Source of the DNA: Ruminococcus sp.
Lineage (GTDB): Bacteria; Bacillota; Clostridia; Oscillospirales; Ruminococcaceae
Reading direction: 5' to 3'
Assembly (NCBI GenBank): GCA_014799805.1
Contig: JAAVHJ010000076.1
Coordinates: 62,001-126,000, forward strand
Length of the DNA: 64,000 nt
In this document: positions 1 through 10,193 of the stretch, in pieces
Layout of the letters: each line of letters opens with the position of its first letter
How positions within the stretch are numbered: the first letter of the stretch is position 1
Made by a program: the position numbers and the translations under genes
Notes under the pieces: generated by a model
The model's input: only the letters and a program-made list of their open reading frames with translations
Database searches by the model: none
What the model was told of the DNA's origin: nothing

Positions 1-2
1 TC

Positions 3-1532
3 ACGCCTGCAACTTTTGAGCAGTTTTATATTCATAACAGCATGATTGCACAACTCTGTAGTCAATGCTGGAATCCGTTGCCAGAGCGTTTTTATGATTA
101 TGACGCAGTTGTCACAATTTATTTCTTCGGAAATTCTAATGCTGGCAAAACAGTTCTGCTTTGTTCGGGTTATAATACGATTCAAGATGATAATCAAAAT
201 AAAAAGCCTCAGGATAGAATGTTAAATAAATTTAATATTATTTATTTAAATACTGGCAAAAATATTTCTGCCTATGAAGCAAAAGCAAATGCTTTGCGAA
301 CAGGTAATTTTCCTGCTGGTACAAGTCAAAATGATGCAATCCCAGGTAAATTATCCAGTGCAAAAATTTATCATAATGAAGTACATTGTCAGTATATGTT
401 TAACTGCTGTGATATGCCTGGTGTAAAATCTGTTGAAAATTGGGCATCTTTCCGTAATTTTGCCTATGTACATACTTTATTAGATGATGTATTATCTTTG
501 GGGGAAAATAGTTTTTATCATACGCTGTCAGGCATTGTCCCTGTCGGCATATTAGGTGATGAAAACGTAGATGCAAGAGTTTATAATATGCAATTATATC
601 TGACAAAAATTGATGAATATCCATTATTTTTGTATCAAAAAATTAACAAGCTAAATCAAGATTGGGCAGAATGGCAGAAAAAAGGCTTATTTGGCAATTA
701 TTTAAAAAATACGCTGATTTATACAGTGAAATTGCTTGAACTGTTAGAACAGGAATTAAAGCAAGATTTCAGAACCAGATGTGCAGATGAAATTATACCT
801 GAAAAAATTCAGGCATGTATCAAAGCAATTCCTAGTGAAAAACTAAAAAAATTGGATTTTTCTAAAAATTATTATCAGATTCATGAAATCATCATTTCAG
901 AATGTATTGACAGAAAAGAAATTCAAGCAGTTACTGTGCTGAATTATTTGCATGGTTTAGATGTTATCAGAGACAATTATATGAAATTCAGAATGCTGAT
1001 GAAATTGACAATTTCAAATATGCAAAGCAATGCTTGGAATAATTGCTATAGTAATTATTTTTTCTGTGTGTATGCCGTTTCTGCAACAGGTTATAGTGCA
1101 GTAGAAACAAATAGTAATTTAAAACCAGAATATCATTCTGAATTTGTCAAAGAATCTCATATAATGCTTCAGCATACAACATATGAATTTGAAATGGATA
1201 ATCGGGAAATGCAAAAAAATATGACTGCTATTTCTAAAGATGATGCTTTTATAATTAGTAAATGCAGAAAATATTTATTTTCTGAATTTTCTATTAAAAG
1301 TCCCGATTTTCAGCATGAAAATAATCAATCAGAAAATACAGATTCTGTTGCAGAACGAATTTTAAAACTCTATGAACAGCCGTTTCCGCATAGTGATTTA
1401 TATGCTGATGATTTTGAAACGCTTATGAGAAAATTAGAAATTTCTGCACAGCCAGATTCTGTGAAAAAATTATATCAGTGGTATGCAAGTTTACATTTTG
1501 CCCCTGAAGATAATAAGGCGGTTCTCACATGA
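3..1532 (+). CDS. P-loop GTPase, 5' end cut by the window edge
   Basis: This is a cytosolic GTPase-like protein of unknown target. Numbering from the ATG at 42, a G1 loop (GNSNAGKT) lies at residues 30-37, a G3 DMPG at 124-127 and a G4 TKID at 188-191, so nucleotide binding looks intact. A CxxC pair just before the P-loop (CSQC) may be half of a zinc ribbon. The frame is open to the window edge and the ATG at 42 has no ribosome binding site, so the true start probably lies upstream. The last bases overlap the next gene (ATGA). The arrangement of a short zinc element, a GTPase and a large downstream partner recalls the double-GTPase/GAP1 conflict systems described by the Aravind group; that family link is inference. 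Confidence 0.75.
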   Translation, partial: TPATFEQFYIHNSMIAQLCSQCWNPLPERFYDYDAVVTIYFFGNSNAGKTVLLCSGYNTIQDDNQNKKPQDRMLNKFNIIYLNTGKNISAYEAKANALRTGNFPAGTSQNDAIPGKLSSAKIYHNEVHCQYMFNCCDMPGVKSVENWASFRNFAYVHTLLDDVLSLGENSFYHTLSGIVPVGILGDENVDARVYNMQLYLTKIDEYPLFLYQKINKLNQDWAEWQKKGLFGNYLKNTLIYTVKLLELLEQELKQDFRTRCADEIIPEKIQACIKAIPSEKLKKLDFSKNYYQIHEIIISECIDRKEIQAVTVLNYLHGLDVIRDNYMKFRMLMKLTISNMQSNAWNNCYSNYFFCVYAVSATGYSAVETNSNLKPEYHSEFVKESHIMLQHTTYEFEMDNREMQKNMTAISKDDAFIISKCRKYLFSEFSIKSPDFQHENNQSENTDSVAERILKLYEQPFPHSDLYADDFETLMRKLEISAQPDSVKKLYQWYASLHFAPEDNKAVLT

Positions 1533-3829
1533 AAGAATTATTATATACAAAATATAAATTAGATTATGCCTATTTTTTACTGGAAAATGGCGAAAAAAAA
1601 CAAGTAGATGCATTTTTGTTCAGTCCATTGGAAAATAAATTATTACAGACTGAAAATTTAAACTTGCCGTTTGATGCTAGTATTAATCATACAAAAGCAA
1701 TTTATTTTGAAGTTGAATCAGGAATTTTAAAATTTGTCAACTGGAATTATGCCATTGAAGCAGATACTAGAGGCTATGTAGAATCTAGATTTCAGGAAAT
1801 TGAGAATATCAATTCAGAAGATTTTTATTTAAATGCGATATTATTAGAAAAATTAAAGCAATTATTATTTTTTACTTACACGATTTGTATGGAAAAATCT
1901 TCTGCGTTTTTAAAATTTGATATGAATCAATTATTTACAAGCTTGCCAGAAGAAAAATTATTATATTATTTTTTAAAATTATATTATTTTTTCCTGCCGA
2001 CAGAATTCGCAAATAAAGTAATTTTTATGAATCAATATAGTGATACTGTGCAAAATCTGGGAGAGTTTCCTGTTTGTGAAGAAAATTCAATTTCAGTAAA
2101 AGATTTTTCAGAATTCAGTCCCTATTTAATGCAATTATTGCATCAAAGCGAAAATCCGATAGAATATAAGATTATGCTGAAATTTACCTGGAAAGAATTT
2201 TTTAATTATGAATTTAAATTGCCATCTTTTTATAATTACCCTGATTTTATTCAAGAATGTCACGAAATGATAAAATTATGGAATAAAATTCAAGAATCAG
2301 CAAAAGAATTTCAATTATCTGATATAGAACTAGGCTATCATAAAAAATTAAATAATTTAATAATTTATTTAATGCAGTATTCGATTCAGAAATTATATGA
2401 CGAAGAAAATTTTTCAAAATTATTAGATGATTATAAAAAAATTTTAAATCTATTTCAAAAAAATGAAAATACGGAAATTTATCATGCTTTATATGATTAT
2501 TTATATTTTCAAAGCATGCATAAAAAAACAAATGAACTTGCTTATTTACAAGAAAGTTTTCATATTTTGAGCGATGCCAGAACGAATTATTTGCCAGAAG
2601 ATAAAACATATTATACGCAAGTTTGTTTTGCATATATCAGAGTTGCCAAAAACGGCTTAGAATTAGAAAATTTAATTCATGATATTACACTTGGAAATAT
2701 TCCCGAATTTTTTAAAAATATTTCTTTTTCTAGTCTTAATCAAAAAGAATTAGGTATTCTATATCAGCGAATTGCACAACATGCTTTGCAGAATTTACAA
2801 AATTATCAAGGCTATGGTCAAGATGCAGAATTTCAAAATCTTGAGAAAGAATTAAAATTTGTGATAACATTTTCTGAACATACTGGATTTGATTTTCAAA
2901 AAATGCTTTTTCATCAATATGCCAAAATTTCTAAAAATTATATGCAATTACAGCATTTTGCAAATTATTTTCTAACTAAAAATATTAATTTAACAGAATT
3001 ATTAAATTTCATTCATGACTGGAAATTAGAAGATTTTTATACAAAAATAAATCTTGCTATTTTTGATGCTTTGCTTCTGGCAATTAAAAATTATCATTTG
3101 CCAGAAGAAGAATCTAAAAATTTAATGCTATTATTACAGAAATTTAAATCTTTTCGTGAAAATTATGAAAATCTGCTGGAACAACAGGAAAAATTGCAAA
3201 ATTTAGATGCAAGTATTGAAAAATTCTGCAATCAGAATTTAGAATTAATTCTGGCACATGTGAATGCCTATAATGCTTGTCGTTCTGCACAGGCAAAGCA
3301 AGTATTATTATTTATTAATAAAAATATCATAGGCAATCCTGTGATTTTATTATGCATGTTACAGATTTATGCAGAAAAATTTCTTGGTAAATCTGACCAG
3401 AATAAATATAGCTATTATTATCAATTTTTTGAATTATTATTCCTGCCTTTTATCAAAGAAGATAATTTTTCCATGCAGGATATCAAATATTTAATTTGGA
3501 TGTTTGAAAAAAATAATTTTTTACTCAAAAATCAATTTAAAACGATAAAATTATTACAGGATTTAGAGAAAAAAATTAATAAAACTTTTTCTGAAATTTT
3601 ATTGCAGACACAAGAAGAAAAAATTAAAAATTTTAAAGAATTATTAATCAATAAGCTTTGTCTGAAATATAAATTGCAAAATCAGGCAAGTCAGGCTTTG
3701 CGAAAAGAAATTGAAATTTATAATCAAAAATATGTGAATTTTATTAATGCAAGTATGCTAAAAGAATATTATCATGATTATATTTCTTGGCTGAAAAAAT
3801 ATATGAATCATATTATTAAAAAATTCTAG
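1529..3829 (+). CDS. Large GTPase-partner protein, function unknown
   Basis: A 766-residue protein without signal peptide or membrane segment. The first 200 residues look mixed alpha/beta; the rest is strongly helical, rich in Lys, Glu, Asn and Leu, and could form a TPR-like or helical solenoid. Its ATG lies inside the stop of the GTPase gene (ATGA overlap), so the two are probably translationally coupled and act together. In the GAP1/double-GTPase systems a large GTPase-associated protein sits in this position. I do not see a catalytic motif and would not name it from sequence alone. Base composition is very AT-rich, like the rest of this operon. Confidence 0.6.
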   Translation: MKELLYTKYKLDYAYFLLENGEKKQVDAFLFSPLENKLLQTENLNLPFDASINHTKAIYFEVESGILKFVNWNYAIEADTRGYVESRFQEIENINSEDFYLNAILLEKLKQLLFFTYTICMEKSSAFLKFDMNQLFTSLPEEKLLYYFLKLYYFFLPTEFANKVIFMNQYSDTVQNLGEFPVCEENSISVKDFSEFSPYLMQLLHQSENPIEYKIMLKFTWKEFFNYEFKLPSFYNYPDFIQECHEMIKLWNKIQESAKEFQLSDIELGYHKKLNNLIIYLMQYSIQKLYDEENFSKLLDDYKKILNLFQKNENTEIYHALYDYLYFQSMHKKTNELAYLQESFHILSDARTNYLPEDKTYYTQVCFAYIRVAKNGLELENLIHDITLGNIPEFFKNISFSSLNQKELGILYQRIAQHALQNLQNYQGYGQDAEFQNLEKELKFVITFSEHTGFDFQKMLFHQYAKISKNYMQLQHFANYFLTKNINLTELLNFIHDWKLEDFYTKINLAIFDALLLAIKNYHLPEEESKNLMLLLQKFKSFRENYENLLEQQEKLQNLDASIEKFCNQNLELILAHVNAYNACRSAQAKQVLLFINKNIIGNPVILLCMLQIYAEKFLGKSDQNKYSYYYQFFELLFLPFIKEDNFSMQDIKYLIWMFEKNNFLLKNQFKTIKLLQDLEKKINKTFSEILLQTQEEKIKNFKELLINKLCLKYKLQNQASQALRKEIEIYNQKYVNFINASMLKEYYHDYISWLKKYMNHIIKKF

Positions 3830-3861
3830 TAATTTTATAATAGAAAGGAAACAGTCTGTCT

Positions 3862-5664
3862 ATGACAAATTTATTGATTATTGTAATATTATTAATAATT
3901 ACGCTTGTAACAACAGGCTGGTTATTTTCATTGTCTTATATTCTTGGATTTATTTTTTTGATGTTAATGCTAGTCTCTGCATTTAGTATTATATTTGCCA
4001 GACCAGTTATCAAAGTGACAATTAAAGCTGAGAAATTTAATTCTAATATAAATTTAACAGGTGATTTAAAACCAGTAGAAATAGAATTAAATGAAGATAC
4101 TGGCTATATACAGGAAATTAATTTTGCTGATTTTTTAGAAAGTGATTCTATTTTATTGTCTCTTGATACGTCACAACAGAGTTATTATGATAAATACGGA
4201 AATATTAAAATTCAAGTGAGAAGAAGTTTTTTACAGGGGGTTCGCTGTGAAATTCTAAATGAAATAAATGGTGCTAATTTAGGCAATTATTTAAGATTTT
4301 CTTCCAGTGTTGCGGAAAAGCATAATAAAATTATCGTAGCATTTATTACACTTTTTGTGATAATTACGGCAATTGCATTCTGTGATATTTGCAATAAAAA
4401 ATATCATGAAAATAAACAGGCAATTCAAGAAAATTTAACACAGAATATTTCCGCAATTTCTCTTGGTGAGAATATTATGTTACAAGCAGAACCTGAAACA
4501 GATGAGCAATTATATTATTCTGAATTACCAGATATTAATTTAGTAATTATTACGAAAGATAAAAATATTTTTTATGACCCTGAAGAAAATTTTTATAATC
4601 CTGAAATTGTTAACACTGTGCTAATGCTTTATGAAGATAATTTATCAGGACAAAGAAATATAGATTCAGAAGATTTGGAATCAGAAAATTTAGACACAGA
4701 AGAAAATATGATTCATAAAAATTATTATAATATTACAGAATTATATTTAAATATTCCAATTTTATTAGAAGATAATCAAATTTATACAATGGGAGAATTA
4801 TTTCAGGGAACTGTTTCTTATCAAAATCAAACAGGTTATAACGCCGTAAAATCATGGTTTTGTGATAGTTATCATGTGAATATTGCCTCTGTGACAGAAA
4901 TTCCAGAGAATTTATTTTCCAGTTGCTATGGTACGGAACATGCGATAGCAGTAAATTTAAATCAGGATTTTGTGAAATTTTTATATGATAATTATTATCA
5001 GGATTCTGAAAATCATTATGCAAGTTTTTCTATTAAGGAAATGCTTGCAGAAGATAAGCCCTATTTTTCACAAACAATGCGAAAAAATGTGAAAGAATTA
5101 TACGACCAGTTGGAAAAAAATAAGACTTTGAACAGAATGCTAATTATGGACGGTGATGCAATTGTTGCATTTGGCAATACAGTTCGTATGACAGAAACAA
5201 GCGAATATTATTTTTTAAGAAATAAAGGCTATTATCAAGATATTTCTAATTTTCCGCCTTTGGAATGGGACACGGTGCATTTAGATAGTATTGTACATAG
5301 TAATTGGGATATTGTTCTGGCAGATGTATTAGAAAGCATTTCTAATATGAATAATAGCATGTATGAAATATTTTGTAAAGAAAATCATGTAGATTTATTT
5401 GGGAATATTAAAACTTCTCTTACACAAGAAGAATTAAATCAGTTTTTGTATTCACTTTGTAAAGCGAATGATGTTCTGGGAGATGAACTCACACAGCAGA
5501 ATCAATATTTATTTTATGTCAGAAATTTAAAATTTAATGTCACAACAACACTAGGAGAAGCAAATATCTATATTTTAAATTATCCGCTATCTATCACACC
5601 CTATACAAACAGACAAGTAAAACGTGCATTATATTATTGCCTGAGAGAAGAAAAGGAGGTGTGA
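3862..5664 (+). CDS. Membrane protein with large extracytoplasmic domain
   Basis: A 600-residue membrane protein of no recognised family. Two hydrophobic segments lie at about residues 4-22 and 26-48, a soluble stretch of about 100 residues follows, then a third membrane segment at about 158-178. The remaining 420 residues are acidic and probably outside the cell. Start is the ATG after an AGAAAGGAA site. It sits 32 bp after the helical partner gene and runs up to the next membrane-protein gene, so it belongs to the same operon. It may be the surface or sensory component of the system, but nothing in it identifies a ligand. Confidence 0.6.
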   Translation: MTNLLIIVILLIITLVTTGWLFSLSYILGFIFLMLMLVSAFSIIFARPVIKVTIKAEKFNSNINLTGDLKPVEIELNEDTGYIQEINFADFLESDSILLSLDTSQQSYYDKYGNIKIQVRRSFLQGVRCEILNEINGANLGNYLRFSSSVAEKHNKIIVAFITLFVIITAIAFCDICNKKYHENKQAIQENLTQNISAISLGENIMLQAEPETDEQLYYSELPDINLVIITKDKNIFYDPEENFYNPEIVNTVLMLYEDNLSGQRNIDSEDLESENLDTEENMIHKNYYNITELYLNIPILLEDNQIYTMGELFQGTVSYQNQTGYNAVKSWFCDSYHVNIASVTEIPENLFSSCYGTEHAIAVNLNQDFVKFLYDNYYQDSENHYASFSIKEMLAEDKPYFSQTMRKNVKELYDQLEKNKTLNRMLIMDGDAIVAFGNTVRMTETSEYYFLRNKGYYQDISNFPPLEWDTVHLDSIVHSNWDIVLADVLESISNMNNSMYEIFCKENHVDLFGNIKTSLTQEELNQFLYSLCKANDVLGDELTQQNQYLFYVRNLKFNVTTTLGEANIYILNYPLSITPYTNRQVKRALYYCLREEKEV

Positions 5665-5669
5665 GGCAA

Positions 5670-7088
5670 TTGGTTCTTGGTTTTATAAAAGCTGTTTTGA
5701 ATTATCATAGAAATTATTATTTATATGATATAATTATAATTGGCATTAGTTTGCTATTAGGAATCATTATTGCTTTGCTTAAGAAAAAATTTCATAAAGA
5801 ATCCTGCAATACAAGATATCTTCAGCAAGATATGGCATTTTTTTGTCTGACCCAACTTGCAGGAAATATTATGCTGTTAATTTTCCAGCAAGAAATGAAA
5901 TTTTTAGTAATTAGTATTTTATTATTTTTAATTGCATTGCTATTATTAAGAAATTTATCATTTTCTATTATTTCTATGATAGTTAGTTTAATGTGTGTTG
6001 CAATTCTGTTTTGTTGTCTGAAATTATTTAATTTCAATATGTTCTGGATATATTCTATTTTGAGAGTTTGCAGTATTTGTGTGAATATTTTAATTAGCTC
6101 TGATTTGTTATTATTTTTGTTATCCAGAAAATCTAAGAAAAATGCAGAATTAAAACATGTATTTTTTCAAAGTTTACTAATTATATTATGTTTTCTTGTA
6201 TTTATTATGCCGTCTGATTTGAATTTTGTGAATGCTTCTGGTTATCATTATGGTGATTTAATTAATATAATTTTTAATAATAATAATAAATCTCAAAATC
6301 CAGTTGAAAATCCAAATCCTGATTCTAATCCTGATAATTCACCAGAAAACTCACCAGATATGCTTGTAATTGATAAAAATCAAATTTTAACTGAGAAAGC
6401 GGATTATATTTATGAGTATAGTACAGAAAATTTATCAGAATATAGCACAGCACATTTAAATTGTCATGAATTTAAAACATGGTATTTAAATGATTCTGAT
6501 TATCAAAATCAAATTTTAAATTCTGTGATAGATTTAACAAAAAATTACCAGATTAATCCAAGTTATTTATTTAATTATATTTTAAAATATAATTCTGAAA
6601 AATCGAAAGCAATACCTGTTAGCAATGATGAGACAAATCATTTTAATTTTGATATTAATTTTGATAAATTTGATGCACAAGCATTGGAATCTGATGTGTA
6701 TGCATCTGAAATTTATGGCGAACTTATGAAAAATTTTTCTATGCTATCAGAAGAAAATACAACTTTTCCGTTAAGCAAAGATGAAAATCCATTTTATAGT
6801 TATTTTGCATTCTGTGATGAACAAGCAATTTATTATATTACACTGTATTTAACACTTGATGAAAATAATCAAATCATAGCATCTGAATATAGTATCTTGC
6901 AATTTATTGATTTTAATCAAGAGACAGAACTAATTACAATGAAAGATTATGCAACAGAATTACAAGCAATTTATGATACAGCTTTTGAAAATGATTTTAT
7001 TAAAAATTCAGGAAGATACGATATGATTTTAAAACAGGATGATAACACAGTTTATTTCAGACAGTATTATTGCAATTATAAAAAATAA
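5670..7088 (+). CDS. Polytopic membrane protein with C-terminal outer domain
   Basis: The reading frame opens earlier, but the perfect site AAGGAGGT at 5653-5660 puts the start at TTG 5670, nine bases downstream. The protein has about six hydrophobic segments in the first 200 residues, then an Asn/Pro/Asp-rich linker (repeated NP and SP pairs), then a soluble domain of about 240 residues that is probably extracytoplasmic. No family recognised. The layout resembles the preceding 600-residue protein, membrane anchor first and an acidic outer domain after it, and the two may form a complex. The ribosome binding site lies inside the end of the upstream gene. Confidence 0.6.
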   Translation: MVLGFIKAVLNYHRNYYLYDIIIIGISLLLGIIIALLKKKFHKESCNTRYLQQDMAFFCLTQLAGNIMLLIFQQEMKFLVISILLFLIALLLLRNLSFSIISMIVSLMCVAILFCCLKLFNFNMFWIYSILRVCSICVNILISSDLLLFLLSRKSKKNAELKHVFFQSLLIILCFLVFIMPSDLNFVNASGYHYGDLINIIFNNNNKSQNPVENPNPDSNPDNSPENSPDMLVIDKNQILTEKADYIYEYSTENLSEYSTAHLNCHEFKTWYLNDSDYQNQILNSVIDLTKNYQINPSYLFNYILKYNSEKSKAIPVSNDETNHFNFDINFDKFDAQALESDVYASEIYGELMKNFSMLSEENTTFPLSKDENPFYSYFAFCDEQAIYYITLYLTLDENNQIIASEYSILQFIDFNQETELITMKDYATELQAIYDTAFENDFIKNSGRYDMILKQDDNTVYFRQYYCNYKK

Positions 7089-7113
7089 TTTTTTGGATTT
7101 AAGAGGTAATACT

Positions 7114-7998
7114 ATGCAGAAAAATAAATTATTGATTTCAAGTATTATGTTATTATGCTGTTTGCTATTTCTGGGATTAAGCATATTTTTTTCATGGCGT
7201 ATCATAAAAAATAATGCAAAATCAAATATTATCACTGTTTGTATGCCCTTGCCTGATAGAATGACAGAACAGGAAGCACAAACGACTTTTGAGAAATTAA
7301 CAGAAAATTTTGAAAAACAATATCCCAATTATGGTATTAATCTGTTAATTTATGCAGGAGATTATGAAAAAATTCTTGATTCGCAATCTCAAACAGAAGA
7401 GATTCCTGTTGTATTCATGGGTATTTCTGAAATCAATCAAATTCAAAATTTAGATTTAATAGATTTATCAAAATTGACGAAAAAATTAAATGCGAATTAT
7501 CTCACGGATATGACAAAATTTGATAATTTGATTCCGTTGTCATTTAGCATTCCTGTTATTTATACAGGTGATAATAATATAATTACTAATAATATTATCA
7601 TGCAAAAAGAAAATCTGCCTGAAAATATATCAGAGATTTCTAATTTTTATGATTTTTTGGAAAATCCAGAAATTAATATATTATCAGAAAGTGCAAATCT
7701 TGCATTAATAGAAAATTATCCCCAGATTTCTGGAGCTGTGCATATGATTCCTGTTTCAGAAAATAATCAATTTCAAATGATTTATCATGATTATTGCTGT
7801 ATCAATGCCAATGCGGATAAAACAAGTCAAAAAATTGGCATGCTTTGGATAGGCTATTTATTATCAGAAGAAGCACAGAATATTTTATTTACAGAGCATT
7901 TTGGCAATTTGCCTTTGCAGGAATCTGCTTTTGAATTAGTTACTAGTCAACATCAGGAGCTTGCTGTTTTAACAGAAATCAAGGGGGATATTACATGA
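7114..7998 (+). CDS. Membrane-anchored solute-binding-like protein
   Basis: About 294 residues. The frame extends upstream to 7039, but AAGAGG at 7101-7106 supports the ATG at 7114, which gives a clean N-terminal membrane anchor (residues about 6-29). The body resembles an extracellular solute-binding protein of an ABC importer: an early beta-alpha unit (TVCMPLP, then a helix and INLLIYAG) and a C-terminal LSEEAQNILFTEHFGNLPL stretch like the end of family 1/8 binding proteins. No importer permease or ATPase is nearby, so the protein may have been reused as a sensor domain. It is shorter than the usual 400 or more residues. It overlaps the pseudokinase gene by four bases. Confidence 0.55.
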   Translation: MQKNKLLISSIMLLCCLLFLGLSIFFSWRIIKNNAKSNIITVCMPLPDRMTEQEAQTTFEKLTENFEKQYPNYGINLLIYAGDYEKILDSQSQTEEIPVVFMGISEINQIQNLDLIDLSKLTKKLNANYLTDMTKFDNLIPLSFSIPVIYTGDNNIITNNIIMQKENLPENISEISNFYDFLENPEINILSESANLALIENYPQISGAVHMIPVSENNQFQMIYHDYCCINANADKTSQKIGMLWIGYLLSEEAQNILFTEHFGNLPLQESAFELVTSQHQELAVLTEIKGDIT

Positions 7999-10040
7999 AT
8001 TTTTATTTTGCAACGGAATCAGAAATCCCAGAAAATATTAAAAATATATTATGCAAGCCAGATAGTAAAATTAAAAATTATTATCAAATTCAGGAAATTT
8101 TATATTTAAGTGGCAATGAAGTTTATTATCTCGCATTAGATTTAAAAAAATCAAAAAAACAAGTGCTGTTATGTGAGTTATTGCCTTTGCAATTTATGTT
8201 TCAAGATGGAAGCGAATCCCAATGGAATGAAACTTGTAGAAACGCATTTGCAAGATTAGAAATTTTAAAAAATGTTTTAGGAAATTCAGCAGTTCCAGAA
8301 ATACAAGATATATTTTCTTATCAAAATACTATCTGGTATGTGGCAAATTATAAAAATATACAGGCTATTTCAGGTGTATTCACTCCTAAACAAGCAATTT
8401 TGTTATTCATACCTGTCATGGATTTATTAATTCACCTGCATGAACAAAATATCATACATGGTGCAATTCATGCAAATGCAATTTATTTTCGTGAAAATTT
8501 TTGTCAGTTACGTGACTGGAATGCTTTTCAAAATCAGAATAATGCAGAATTAGAAATCATACAAGATATAAAAGCTATCAGTCAATTATTACTGGATTTA
8601 ATTGCAAATTCTGAAATAAAAAATCATGCTGTGAATCAAATTTTATTACAGGGCATAAATGGCGAAATTACCAGCATGAAAAAATTAAAAAAATTATTAT
8701 ATTCTGCCATTACAAGACGTATTCCTGTAAAATCTAGACATGCAAAAAAATTTGCAGAAAAGCAAGTATCAAATAAATATTTATCTAGTATGCTAATATT
8801 TACGATGATATTTTGTGTAATCTGCTGTATGATTCCATTAGGTTTATTATTAAAATATTCTGTTCCGAAAATGATTACAGATATAAAATATACCCCTGAA
8901 GATGCGATTATTTTACCAGAAGTATTATATTTACCATCAGAAGAAGCGATATTACAATTAGAAACATTAGGCTTACAAGTAAATTTAAATTCTAAAACAC
9001 ATAATCCTGTCATTCCTGAAAATCAGGTATTAACGCAAAGTCCTACAGCAGGTAGTGTATTACAGGTTGGTGATGTGGTTACTTTAACCGTAAGTGATGG
9101 TTGGACGGAGTACGTTCCTGATATGCGTAATATGCTATTAGAAGACGCAACAGAAATTCTTGAAAAATTGGGCTTTGTTGTGGATTATGAAGAAAAATCA
9201 AGTGATAATAATGCCCCTGATACTGTGATTTCACAAGGTGTTATGCCAGATAGTAAATTAATGATTGGGAGTACTGTGCATTTGGTGATTTCTAGTGGTC
9301 GTGAAAATTTGGACAAGTCAAAATTAGAAACTGTTGCTAATTATATTGGCATGGATTTTGAAGAAGCCAAAGCGTTATTATCAGAATTATATTTATATGC
9401 CCTGCAAGTCGATACGGCATATTATCCGAATATTCCAAATGGAACGATTGTTTCACAAGATATTTCAGCAGGTGAACAAGTTCCACAAGGCACAAGTATT
9501 CGTATGGTGGTTAGTTTAGGACAAGAAGTTGCAAGAGTGCCTGACTGTGTGAATCAAAATGCCGAAACTGCTAAAACTTTACTTGAAAATGCTGGATTTT
9601 ATTGCGTTCTCACATATGTGCCTAGTATTTATGCATTGGATACTATTTTAGAACAAAGTGTACAGCCTGATACAAAATTTCCTGTTGGTAGCCAAGTAAA
9701 ATTAACAGCTAGCGTTGGTGCAAATAGTTATGTCATTAGCACTGGCGGTTGGTCAGGAAATCCTTTGCCAACGTTTACGACAGATGAAACAGAAATAGAT
9801 ACAACAGAAACGGATACAACAGAAATAACTACTGAAATAATAGAAATAACAGCAGAAACTGCACCTATTGATGTTATCATAGAAACTGCTCCAGAACCAG
9901 TGACAGAACCGCAAGAGCCTGATATTTCAACAATGCCAATTGAAATCCCAACAGCTCCGCCAGTGCAACCAGAATCTACAACGACAGAACAAGACCCAAA
10001 TCAAGAATATCAGGATGCCCCGCAAACAGCTCCATTTTAA
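7995..10040 (+). CDS. PASTA-domain Ser/Thr pseudokinase
   Basis: A PrkC/PknB-like architecture: cytoplasmic kinase fold (about residues 25-240), one membrane segment (263-287), four extracellular PASTA repeats (about 305-576) and a Thr/Glu/Pro-rich tail. The kinase active site is gone. The beta-3 lysine is replaced by Cys60 (VLLCELLP in place of a VAIKEYFP-type motif), the catalytic loop reads HGAIHANAI instead of HRDxxxxNI (Asp to Ala157, Asn to Ala162), and DFG reads DWN at 174-176. PASTA repeats usually bind muropeptides or lipid II, so this looks like a wall-sensing, non-phosphorylating receptor. Start is ATG with AAGGGGG upstream, overlapping the previous gene; it is the last gene of the operon. 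Confidence 0.8.
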   Translation: MNFYFATESEIPENIKNILCKPDSKIKNYYQIQEILYLSGNEVYYLALDLKKSKKQVLLCELLPLQFMFQDGSESQWNETCRNAFARLEILKNVLGNSAVPEIQDIFSYQNTIWYVANYKNIQAISGVFTPKQAILLFIPVMDLLIHLHEQNIIHGAIHANAIYFRENFCQLRDWNAFQNQNNAELEIIQDIKAISQLLLDLIANSEIKNHAVNQILLQGINGEITSMKKLKKLLYSAITRRIPVKSRHAKKFAEKQVSNKYLSSMLIFTMIFCVICCMIPLGLLLKYSVPKMITDIKYTPEDAIILPEVLYLPSEEAILQLETLGLQVNLNSKTHNPVIPENQVLTQSPTAGSVLQVGDVVTLTVSDGWTEYVPDMRNMLLEDATEILEKLGFVVDYEEKSSDNNAPDTVISQGVMPDSKLMIGSTVHLVISSGRENLDKSKLETVANYIGMDFEEAKALLSELYLYALQVDTAYYPNIPNGTIVSQDISAGEQVPQGTSIRMVVSLGQEVARVPDCVNQNAETAKTLLENAGFYCVLTYVPSIYALDTILEQSVQPDTKFPVGSQVKLTASVGANSYVISTGGWSGNPLPTFTTDETEIDTTETDTTEITTEIIEITAETAPIDVIIETAPEPVTEPQEPDISTMPIEIPTAPPVQPESTTTEQDPNQEYQDAPQTAPF

Positions 10041-10075
10041 ATTATTTAAATTATTAAAAATTATATAAATTTGCT

Positions 10076-10117
10076 AAATCTGCATGAAGAAATTTTAAAA
10101 TCTTTGTGCAGATTTTT
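10076..10117 (+). terminator. Terminator of the GTPase/pseudokinase operon
   Basis: Arms at 10076-10090 and 10101-10115 pair over 15 positions with one wobble and one mismatch; TTTTT follows. It separates the first operon from the sigma-factor operon. Confidence 0.75.
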
Positions 10118-10193
10118 CCATAAATTAAATGCTAATCATTCGTATATAGATTAGACAGTTAGAAATAGCTGTATACGGAGAGGAGGAAACTGC

